A DNA stretch of 58,117 nt, taken from positions 1 to 58,117 of the forward strand of contig JAAHHN010000013.1 in assembly GCA_010672165.1 (NCBI GenBank). Direction: 5' to 3'. Position 1 is the stretch's first letter; each line of letters begins with the position of its first letter. Source of the DNA: Spirulina sp. SIO3F2. Lineage in GTDB: Bacteria; Cyanobacteriota; Cyanobacteriia; Cyanobacteriales; Spirulinaceae. Shown here one piece after another: positions 17,604 through 25,249 of this stretch. The notes below the pieces were generated by a model that ran no database searches, was not told the origin of the DNA, and saw only the letters and a program-made list of their open reading frames with translations. The translations under genes were made by a program, and so were the position numbers.

Positions 17604-20192
17604 ATGAGTATCTTAGAAACGATTAAAAGCCGGGAGGTTCTCGGACTCTCTGGTCGCTTTAACATGCTGTTTTCCAATGCAGCATTTCAAGCCGCTCGTA
17701 TTGTCCCTGCTCGTTATCGTTGGATTGTCACGAGCACTGTTCAAACCATTTCCCTTCCTACACCTGAATTCACAGAGGTCAAGGAAGAAGTGATCCGGAT
17801 TTTAACTGAGGGTGAAGCGACGACAGCAGAGCCTGAGGTCGAGATTCTCACGCCGCCACCGCCACTTTATACGGCGTATAAATGTCTCCACAACAATCCC
17901 CTGCAATGTGAATGGCCAGGCCGCACTCTGGAGGAAAATCCGGACGCCAAGACTTGTATCCGCTGTGGCTTTCCTGCCCTACTGCCGCCAGAAACTCGTG
18001 TCCAAGGTAAACGGGGGCGCTATCAAATTGATGAGTTTCTCAAGACCCGTAACCTGGGTCGTCTTTATCGAGGCATTGACTTACTCGATCGCCAACCGGT
18101 GATCATTAAAGAATATTTGCTGCCGGTGCGTCATTTCCGGGGCAATGAGGATGAACTGCGGCGTCGCCAAAGTAACTTTGACTATTTCACGAATCTAGAA
18201 TTAGCTGATCGCCGCACACCGGACATGCGCTGGGATATTCCTATTGATGGCATTGTTGAACTGATTCAGGATGAGGACAAACGCAAGTTCCAAGCTGGCC
18301 GAGCTTATGCCATTTTGCCCGAGACGCCAGAAGGCTTTCCCACGTTAGGGCAATACATCAAGGAAACTGGGCCCCTTTCGGCGTTTTTGGTGCGGCAGAT
18401 CTTGCTTCAGGTGCTCCAGAGTCTGGAAGGTCTCCACGAGCAAAGGTATCGCCTGCCCACAGGGATTGTGCAAGAAGGGGTAATGCATGGCAATCTCTCC
18501 CTCGATAGCTTGTTGATCGTGCCCAACTTCCAAGGCTTTTATATCTACTTGGCCGATCCCGCCTTGTGGGAGCATTTGTTTTTGCCGCCCAACCAAACCG
18601 TTCCTGAGCCATCTGTTGCCGAGGATCTCAAAGCGTTGGGGAATGTGGCCTTTTATTTATTGGCAGGGCGATCGGCTGATCCAGGTACGTTGACCCCCCT
18701 CGATCCCGGTGTGCCTGAATATTGGCCGGCTGAAACACCCGAGTTTTTACGTCGCTATATTTTGTCGTTGGTGGGGTTGAATGATCTACCTTTTGAATCA
18801 GCGAGCTTAGCTCGCCAAGCCCTGCTCAAGTTTCCCATCCCTGAGCCTGTGGTTGTGACGGATGAACCGGACGCGGAGGCAGAAGAAAAAAAAGCTCAAG
18901 GTCTACTTCCCCGTTGGGTCTGGATTTTGGTGGCGATTCTGCTGGGGGCATCTGTTTTGGCGTTAATTGTTTGGTTCTTTGGCCGTCGCAGTGCCAACCA
19001 AACTGCCCTTGAACCGCCAACAGTTTGTTGTGTGGATCAAGTCACGGGTTTACCGCTTCAGACCGTAACGTTTACGGGTGAAGCGCAAGGAGTTTGGACA
19101 TCTACTTGGTTGCAAGCGAATCTTATTGCCAAAGATAAAACCTTGGCTGGTGAGATTGATCGCCGCCTCAACCCGGATAGTGAGCCGGTCGACAATGCAG
19201 CGATCGCCCCCCCGAAGGATGTTGAAGCTCCGCCGCAACAGGAGGCAGCCCCAACAGATGCCGCTACCGCAGCAGGAGATGAGGCAGCAGATGCTGTTGA
19301 AGAAGAAGTGGTTGAACGCATCACCCTGAATTATCTCCCCTTACCCTCTGCGACTGAGGCGTTCACTGCCATTCGTAACCAAAACGCTGAATTTGCTGTC
19401 AGTAGTCTGTTGGAAAACTTGGGCATTGACCTCTGGTATCGGCAGTTTGCCTTTGATGCAATTGTTGTCTATGTTGCATTTAGTTATGAAGCACGTCAGA
19501 ATGGCTTGCCTGAAGCGTTAAACGGGCAAATTTCCCTCAGGCAACTTCGTCGCCTCTATACCGGGGAAGTGAGCAATTGGCAGGAAATCGGCGGGCCAGA
19601 TATGCCCGTTAAGCTGTATATGCCCACTGATGAAGAAGCCGTGGCAATCTTTGAGCAGCGAGTTTTGCAATCGGAGCAAGCGATCGCGCAATTCCGTGAA
19701 CTCAGTACGCGTCGCACCAGCGCCAGTGCAGCGAGTACCCAAGTGACTCGATTGACCACATTCCAAACATTGAATGCCGTTTTACGGGACTTTGAAACCC
19801 AGCAGGTGGGGGCGATCGCTTTTGGTAGTCTCTCGCAAGTCTTTGGGCAATGTTCGGTGTATCCCCTGGCCTTAAGTAAGGGTCTCTCAGGGGCAGTGTC
19901 TCCCCTGATCGATAGTCGCGGTTTTCCCATTAGCCCAGCCACCGACCTGTGTAACGAAAAAGGCAGCTATACCACTAACATTGCCGCGATGCGCCAAGAG
20001 AGATACCCTCTCTCTTATCCGCTTGCTGTTGTCTATCCCCGTGATAATCGTCGGCAACCGATTGGTGAGGCCTTCGCCGCTTTGTTAAATACCGATGAAA
20101 GTCAACTGCTCCTCAAAAAAGCGGGTTTAATCCCACTGCGCGAGATTAATGAACTGGAGTTGGAACGGAAGTTGGGCGGCGAAGAGGAGTGA
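17604..20192 (+). CDS. Zinc-ribbon/pseudokinase/TM/PstS-like binding-protein fusion
   Basis: 862 residues from ATG 17604 (a TTG at 17556 would add 16; neither has a clear ribosome binding site). Order: an N-terminal segment; a four-Cys cluster (YKCLHNNPLQCEW...TCIRCGFP); a protein-kinase-like domain (about 130-415); a Pro/Glu linker; one membrane segment (WVWILVAILLGASVLALIVWFF, about 436-457); an acidic Ala/Glu linker; then a periplasmic phosphate-binding-protein-like domain (about 560-840: LRRLYTGEVSNWQEIGG, VGAIAFGSLSQ, YPLSYPLAVVYP). In the kinase domain VIIKEYLLP keeps the Lys, but HRD is replaced by HGNLS and DFG by ADPAL, so catalysis is unlikely. The layout suggests an outside solute sensor tied to a cytoplasmic scaffold. 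Confidence 0.82.
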   Translation: MSILETIKSREVLGLSGRFNMLFSNAAFQAARIVPARYRWIVTSTVQTISLPTPEFTEVKEEVIRILTEGEATTAEPEVEILTPPPPLYTAYKCLHNNPLQCEWPGRTLEENPDAKTCIRCGFPALLPPETRVQGKRGRYQIDEFLKTRNLGRLYRGIDLLDRQPVIIKEYLLPVRHFRGNEDELRRRQSNFDYFTNLELADRRTPDMRWDIPIDGIVELIQDEDKRKFQAGRAYAILPETPEGFPTLGQYIKETGPLSAFLVRQILLQVLQSLEGLHEQRYRLPTGIVQEGVMHGNLSLDSLLIVPNFQGFYIYLADPALWEHLFLPPNQTVPEPSVAEDLKALGNVAFYLLAGRSADPGTLTPLDPGVPEYWPAETPEFLRRYILSLVGLNDLPFESASLARQALLKFPIPEPVVVTDEPDAEAEEKKAQGLLPRWVWILVAILLGASVLALIVWFFGRRSANQTALEPPTVCCVDQVTGLPLQTVTFTGEAQGVWTSTWLQANLIAKDKTLAGEIDRRLNPDSEPVDNAAIAPPKDVEAPPQQEAAPTDAATAAGDEAADAVEEEVVERITLNYLPLPSATEAFTAIRNQNAEFAVSSLLENLGIDLWYRQFAFDAIVVYVAFSYEARQNGLPEALNGQISLRQLRRLYTGEVSNWQEIGGPDMPVKLYMPTDEEAVAIFEQRVLQSEQAIAQFRELSTRRTSASAASTQVTRLTTFQTLNAVLRDFETQQVGAIAFGSLSQVFGQCSVYPLALSKGLSGAVSPLIDSRGFPISPATDLCNEKGSYTTNIAAMRQERYPLSYPLAVVYPRDNRRQPIGEAFAALLNTDESQLLLKKAGLIPLREINELELERKLGGEEE

Positions 20193-20201
20193 GAGCAGTG
20201 A

Positions 20202-20232
20202 GAATTCTGAATTCCGAATTCTAAATTCAGAG
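20202..20232. repeat. GAATTC-rich short palindromic repeat
   Basis: GAATTC/AATTC units follow each other here (AGAATTCTGAATTCCG onward), with CTGAATT able to pair with AATTCAG. It lies just after the stop of the fusion gene and could help end its transcript, although only Cs and short T-runs follow. Confidence 0.45.
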
Positions 20233-20305
20233 TTCCCCCTTTCCCCTGTCCCCCCCCTCCTCTACCATGAGAATCTAAACGCTTTTGATGATGGGATAGA
20301 GAATT

Positions 20306-20629
20306 GTGAGTGATGTTGTAGTAATTGACGACAGTTGTTTTGAGGCAGAGGTGCTCCAGGCCACCGAACCCGTGTTGGCATATTTTTGGGCACCCTGGTG
20401 TGGCCCTTGCCGCTTGGTTTCACCATCTGTAGAAGCGATCGCCACCGAATATAGCGAGCGCCTCAAGGTGTTCAAGTTCGAAGTTGACCCCAATCCAGAA
20501 GCAGTGAAACATTGCAAGGTGGAAGGCGTTCCAGCATTGCGTTTGTTTAAGGCTGGTGAGGTTGTTGCTGAGTCGGAAGGGGCGATTACGAAGTCAATGC
20601 TGAAGACGTTTATTGACAAGAATTTGTAG
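20306..20629 (+). CDS. Thioredoxin
   Basis: 107 residues, a normal-length thioredoxin that reduces protein disulfides in the cytoplasm. The redox centre is WCGPC (residues 31-35), with the conserved cis-proline in EGVPALRLF and a short helix after it. It starts with GTG at 20306 (GTGAGTGATG). It is closer to the non-essential paralogues than to the main m-type because the loop residues before cis-Pro (HCKVEG) deviate from the usual YGIRS/YQVMS. The neighbours give no clear target. Confidence 0.9.
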   Translation: MSDVVVIDDSCFEAEVLQATEPVLAYFWAPWCGPCRLVSPSVEAIATEYSERLKVFKFEVDPNPEAVKHCKVEGVPALRLFKAGEVVAESEGAITKSMLKTFIDKNL

Positions 20630-20680
20630 TCCAGTGAGACGCCCTAGTTGGTGGTGTCACAGAATGTTGGAAGCAGTAAT

Positions 20681-20704
20681 GTGGTGGGCAACACCCACCC
20701 TACG
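20681..20704. repeat. GGTGGGCA...CCCACC dispersed palindrome
   Basis: GTGGTGGGCAACACCCACCC followed by TACG is a short hairpin repeat known as a dispersed intergenic element in many bacteria. It lies between convergent genes and overlaps the stop codon of the reverse gene ending at 20700. Diverged copies occur at 24984-25006 and near 53930-53941. Confidence 0.6.
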
Positions 20705-21086
20705 TCAGCTCGTCTTCGGAATGTGCCTCAATAGCTGTTGGCCGTAAGCCAAGATGCAAGAGGCCTTTGGGTAATTCATACTCTTCATCTGTTTCCCCTG
20801 CAAACAACAAACGGCCGCCTTGTGCTTGGAAACTTTCCAACAGTCGGAGTGCTAATGAAATGGCGAGACAGAGCGCCTGAAAACTATCTTCTCCGCGAGC
20901 ATCGGGTAACTTGTGCAGATCAGCGAGTGAAACAGGGCAGGCCCATTCCTGGTCAGGTGCTATTTGGTAAGGTTTGCCGATCGCCAGCGTCACAGGGATG
21001 CGATCGCCGTTGGGACGCACCGCCATGAGATGGGTTTGGGCAATGGTGTCATTCATTGCGCTTCTGGGATTTACTGTGCCCGCCAT
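20700..21086 (-). CDS. Small conserved hypothetical protein (DUF6968-like)
   Basis: 128 residues from ATG 21086; ATG 21053 (MNDTIAQTH) is equally possible and would avoid overlap with the upstream gene. The segments VTLAIGKPY, EWACPVSL and DSFQALCLAISLALRLL resemble small proteins grouped as DUF6968. No catalytic motif; cytoplasmic. Probably co-transcribed with the small membrane protein directly upstream on the same strand. Confidence 0.6.
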   Translation of the reverse strand: MAGTVNPRSAMNDTIAQTHLMAVRPNGDRIPVTLAIGKPYQIAPDQEWACPVSLADLHKLPDARGEDSFQALCLAISLALRLLESFQAQGGRLLFAGETDEEYELPKGLLHLGLRPTAIEAHSEDELT

Positions 21087-21289
21087 AACTCAATAATCCC
21101 AGCAAATACAAGGCAAACAAAGCCACCGCAAGCGAAAAAAAGCCCAATCGGGATTAAAGGAAGCTGCCACGGATTGATTATTCCGAACAGAGACAGAACA
21201 TAGAGAAGCACGGTTAAAGATCCCAAAAGAATCCAGGCAGTGATCCCAGCTTTGATCAAGATTTGAGCGATTGCTGACTTTTGTCTCAT
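21071..21289 (-). CDS. Small two-span membrane protein
   Basis: 72 residues with two hydrophobic helices (AWILLGSLTVLLYVLSLFGI and LPLIPIGLFFACGGFVCLVFAGI) joined by a short INPWQ turn. GCGGAAC precedes the ATG. The 3' end overlaps the longer form of the next gene by 16 bases. Family not recognised. Confidence 0.6.
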   Translation of the reverse strand: MRQKSAIAQILIKAGITAWILLGSLTVLLYVLSLFGIINPWQLPLIPIGLFFACGGFVCLVFAGIIELWRAQ

Positions 21290-21341
21290 GTTCCGCTGTG
21301 AGTATACATCTTACGTTTTGAATTTAGGGTCAGTATAGACT

Positions 21342-22505
21342 CTATCTCTCCTGCAAAATAGTGGCCTTAACTGTTTCCAGCAACACCAACGTCTGCTGAT
21401 ACCCCGCAAAATTCCCTTGGTTTCTATATAGCTCTGCGGCCTGCTCTAGATCAGCAATTGCCAACTCCAACTCCCCCTGCTCGTAATAGGCTAAACCCCG
21501 AGCACCATAGGCCGAGGCGAGGGTATTATCTCGTTCTAGGGCAGCAGTGAAGTCCGCGATCGCGCTGGGGTATTGCTCCAGCTCAATATAGGTAATCCCC
21601 CGCTGATAGTAGACATCGGTCAGGTCAGGATTGAGTTCCAGAGCGCGATTGAAAGTGCTCAATGCTCCATCAAATTCAGCTTGATCGAGGTGAACCTGAC
21701 CCAGTTCAAGCCAGGTTAGGGCATCTTCAGCGTCGAGTTCTAGAGCAGCGGTTAGGTTCTCTAATGCTGCGTCCAAATTGCCCAAGGCAACCCAGGCTTG
21801 GCTTTGCTGCCGATAAGCCATAACCTGCTGTTGTGTATTTGCACCTGGACGGCGCAATACCTCAGCAAAATCACTCACTGCGCCGAGAAAGTCGCCAGCG
21901 AAGATTTTTTCTTGACCGCGACCCAGCACATCATCAGTGCCTAAGATTGGCAACGGTTCAAGGTCATCAATGAGCGATCGCGCTTGGGCATAGGTTTCTG
22001 TATCATCCTGAGCCTGAGCTAATTCAGCGCCTCGCCGAAAGTCTGCCATTGCCGCTGCCACATTGCCCTGCACCCGATGGACATAACCCCGATTGAAGTA
22101 GACCACAGGTTCTGGATTGGTTTCGAGTTCTAAAGCGCGATCGAAATCCGCCAATGCGCCTGCATATTGCCGCAGCCAGAATCGAGATGTGCCGCGATAG
22201 GTATAGGCTTGAGCGTTTTCCGGCTCGATGCGAATCACTTCGGAGAAGTCGGCGATCGCTGCTCCATAATCTTCAGCATGAATCCAAATCAGACCGCGAG
22301 CTTGATAGGCTCGAGCATTGTTTGGGCTGCTCTCAATCGACTCATTGAGGGCTTCGAGCAGGATCGGGTCGTAATGGGCGATCGCCGAATCCGACACCAT
22401 TGTGCTAGCCCAAACGCAAGCTGTCCCGAAGAGAACAGCCAGAATTTTCCTTGAGATCCTGCTCGTAATTTCTAACCTGGTCTTCAATTTCATGCGCACT
22501 ATCAA
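21342..22505 (-). CDS. Exported TPR protein
   Basis: 387 residues with an N-terminal signal peptide (ILAVLFGTACVWASTMVSDSAIA) and about eight TPR units (PNNARAYQARGLIWIHAEDYG, ENAQAYTYRGTSRFWLRQYAG, LTDVYYQRGITYIELEQYPS and others). The TPRs form two blocks separated by a linker near LPILGTDDVLGRG. TPR proteins of this kind act as scaffolds; no partner is evident. It is divergent from the selD fusion with only 56 bases between the starts, so the promoters must overlap or face each other. Confidence 0.82.
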   Translation of the reverse strand: MIVRMKLKTRLEITSRISRKILAVLFGTACVWASTMVSDSAIAHYDPILLEALNESIESSPNNARAYQARGLIWIHAEDYGAAIADFSEVIRIEPENAQAYTYRGTSRFWLRQYAGALADFDRALELETNPEPVVYFNRGYVHRVQGNVAAAMADFRRGAELAQAQDDTETYAQARSLIDDLEPLPILGTDDVLGRGQEKIFAGDFLGAVSDFAEVLRRPGANTQQQVMAYRQQSQAWVALGNLDAALENLTAALELDAEDALTWLELGQVHLDQAEFDGALSTFNRALELNPDLTDVYYQRGITYIELEQYPSAIADFTAALERDNTLASAYGARGLAYYEQGELELAIADLEQAAELYRNQGNFAGYQQTLVLLETVKATILQER

Positions 22506-22561
22506 TGCTCTAATTAAGAGTGATCTTAGCGTGACGACCCCATCCCTTTACGGGTTTTCTG

Positions 22562-24781
22562 ATGCAGCCAGCCACCTATCCCGCCCTCAAACATCTTGTT
22601 CTCATCGGGGGTGGTCACAGCCATGCGATCGCCCTCAAACGCCTCGGCATGTCCCCGATCGCGGGCTTGAAGATCACGCTCATCTCAGACTGTATTCAAA
22701 CCCCCTATTCCGGTATGTTGCCCGGTCATGTGGCTGGTTTTTATACCTATGACGAAACCCATATTGACCTGAATCATTTGGCTCGGTTCGCCCAGATTGA
22801 TTTACTTATTGATCGTGCTGTGGGTTTAGATCTTGAGCAAAACCGAATCGTTTGTGCCGAGCACCCACCCTTGGGGTTTGATTTGCTCTCAATTGATATT
22901 GGCAGCACCCCCCAAGCCAGCGATGTACCAGGGGTGGCAGATTATGCGATCGCAGCCAAGCCCGTGCCCCAATTCCTCCAAGCTTGGTCAGCATTTCTAG
23001 AACGGGTGCAGCGCCAGCCCGAGGAGTCTTATTCTTTAGTGATTGTGGGAGGTGGGGCAGGGGGGGTAGAGTTAGCGCTCAATATGGCCACACGCTTGGC
23101 TCAACTGCTCCCACCCACACAATTTGGTATTACGCTCATTCAGCGCGGGGCACGTCTGTTACCAGGTCATAATCGTCGGGTTGCGAGGCAGCTCACCCAA
23201 GCTTTGCGATCGCGGGGGATTACGATTCATTGTCATGAGTCTGTCAAGGCAGTCACCGCAGATGTTGTGTATTGTGCATCTGGTTTGGCATTGCCCAGTA
23301 CTTTTACGGTTTGGGTGACCCAGGCCAGTGCCCCATCTTGGCTAGCCCAATCCGGTTTAGCAACCTGTGAGCGAGGTTTTGTGCTGGTTAAAGACACATT
23401 ACAATCTTGCTCCCATGCCCAGGTGTTTGCCGCAGGTGATATCGCCACCATGCAAAACCATCCCCGTCCTAAAGCAGGCGTGTTTGCGGTGCGTCAAGGG
23501 CCACCGCTGGCACAGAATTGGCGACGGCAGGTATTGGGGCAACCACTCCAGCCCTTTAAACCCCAGCAGCAATATTTAGCCTTGATTGGCACAGGCGATC
23601 GTCAGGCTGTGGCTTCCTGGTCAGGTTTGTGTTGGCGATCGGCCAGGCTCTGGCGCTGGAAAGATCACATCGATCGCGTTTTTATGGCGCAATTCGAGAA
23701 CCTACCCGCAATGACCCCCGCTCCCGAAGCTACGATTCCGCTGCCGCCTGAGCATCCCAAGATGTACTGCGCAGGTTGTGGGTCGAAGTTGGGAGCTAGC
23801 CTATTGCAGGATGTAATGGCGCGGCTAGAGATTCCCGCTCACCCAGATGCGATTGTGGGTTTGGCTGCGCCTGATGATGCAGCCGTGCTGAAAATCTGTG
23901 GCGATTATACGGTGCAGACGATCGACCAGTTCCGTACCATGCTCCGCGATCCTTATCGCTTTGGCCAAATTGCTGCACTCCACAGCCTCAGCGATTTGTG
24001 GGCGATGGGGGCAACTGCCCAAACTGTCTTAGCAACCGTCACGATACCCTATGCCACGGAGCGGATTAGTGCGGAGGTTCTATTCCAGGTGCTCTCTGGG
24101 GTACTCCAAACCCTTAACTCTAGTCAAACCGCACTGGTCGGAGGCCACAGCACACTCGGGGATGCTCTGGCTTTGGGGCTGGCTTGCTATGGCACAGTTG
24201 AGCGCGATCGCCTACTCACAAAATCTGGGCTTCAGCCGGGCCAGGCATTGGTTCTCACCAAACCGCTCGGGACGGGGACATTACTAGCTGCTGATCAGCA
24301 AGGACGGGTAAGGGGGCGTGATTTAGATGCGGCGATCGCCATGATGGGCCAATCGAATCAGGCGGCTGCCCAAACTCTACAACGCTACGGTGCAACGGCT
24401 TGTACAGATGTCACCGGTTTTGGCTTGGTGGGTCATTTGGTGGAAATGATTCAAGCCTCAGGGCAGTCCGTGCAGTTGACTCTTCCCAATATTCCAGTAC
24501 TTCCAGGTGCGATCGCCACCCTCACCCAAGGTATAACGAGTTCACTCCAGCGGCAGAATCGTCAAGCCGCGCAATGGGTACAAGGACGCTGCGATCCGGC
24601 TTGGTTTGAATTATTGTTTGATCCCCAAACCGCTGGTGGTTTACTGGCTTCTCTGCCAGCAGCTCAAGCTGTAGCTTGTGTACAGGCATTACAAGCCCAG
24701 GGTTACGGACAAGCGGCGATCGTGGGTCAAGTCATGGCACAGACAACAGCTCAATTGCCTCACATTGAACTGCAATCTTGA
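22562..24781 (+). CDS. selD: NADH dehydrogenase-like/selenide water dikinase fusion
   Basis: 739 residues. Residues 1-390 are a type II NADH-dehydrogenase-like FAD/NAD module: LVLIGGGHSHAIAL at the start, a second Rossmann motif VIVGGGAGGVELAL, and the FAD-binding VFAAGDIATM. From about 398 it is SelD, which makes selenophosphate from selenide and ATP: YCAGCGSKLG places the catalytic Cys at 406 and Lys at 409, equivalent to E. coli C17/K20, and DVTGFGLVGHL is intact. Such fusions are known in cyanobacteria and some algae. Without a Sec decoding system in view, the product more likely feeds tRNA 2-selenouridine. The Cys (not Sec) form avoids UGA recoding. Confidence 0.92.
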   Translation: MQPATYPALKHLVLIGGGHSHAIALKRLGMSPIAGLKITLISDCIQTPYSGMLPGHVAGFYTYDETHIDLNHLARFAQIDLLIDRAVGLDLEQNRIVCAEHPPLGFDLLSIDIGSTPQASDVPGVADYAIAAKPVPQFLQAWSAFLERVQRQPEESYSLVIVGGGAGGVELALNMATRLAQLLPPTQFGITLIQRGARLLPGHNRRVARQLTQALRSRGITIHCHESVKAVTADVVYCASGLALPSTFTVWVTQASAPSWLAQSGLATCERGFVLVKDTLQSCSHAQVFAAGDIATMQNHPRPKAGVFAVRQGPPLAQNWRRQVLGQPLQPFKPQQQYLALIGTGDRQAVASWSGLCWRSARLWRWKDHIDRVFMAQFENLPAMTPAPEATIPLPPEHPKMYCAGCGSKLGASLLQDVMARLEIPAHPDAIVGLAAPDDAAVLKICGDYTVQTIDQFRTMLRDPYRFGQIAALHSLSDLWAMGATAQTVLATVTIPYATERISAEVLFQVLSGVLQTLNSSQTALVGGHSTLGDALALGLACYGTVERDRLLTKSGLQPGQALVLTKPLGTGTLLAADQQGRVRGRDLDAAIAMMGQSNQAAAQTLQRYGATACTDVTGFGLVGHLVEMIQASGQSVQLTLPNIPVLPGAIATLTQGITSSLQRQNRQAAQWVQGRCDPAWFELLFDPQTAGGLLASLPAAQAVACVQALQAQGYGQAAIVGQVMAQTTAQLPHIELQS

Positions 24782-25249
24782 GAAGACATAGAAAAACAAA
24801 GGACAGTCTTCACAAGTTTTTCACAAACTCACCTTATAAATTAATAACCAAGCTGACTGAGACCATTAGCTGGATGCCTGGGACTGTTACCCCAATCATT
24901 CTGCATACAGTTATCTCCTGACTCAAAACCCATAGCAAAAAGCAAGTCGGTTAGGGTATTTTTGGTTTTTTAAAACCTTTGTCTGGTGGGCAATGCTCAC
25001 TCTGCGCAATGCCTTAAGGTGTTCGGCCGCTGTTATTGAGATTTAACGACGAACGATGTCTCGCAATTCTTGACTGTGTTTTGTCCATTGAAAACTCTTT
25101 TTACAATTTTTCAGTTGGCGCCATCTCAGCGACTAACCTTGGGGAGAATGCCCAATCGCCACAATTGCTTTGATATCTGGAATCCAGATACATGATCAGT
25201 TAAGTATCCTGATCAGGGCATTTCTCCTGCCAGCTTACGAAACGACCTT
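24782..25249. other. Gene-free interval with a diverged dispersed palindrome
   Basis: Around 24984-25006 lies GGTGGGCAATGCTCACTCTGCG, a decayed copy of the palindrome at 20681. Otherwise AT-rich spacer upstream of the response regulator. No RNA gene recognised. Confidence 0.4.
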
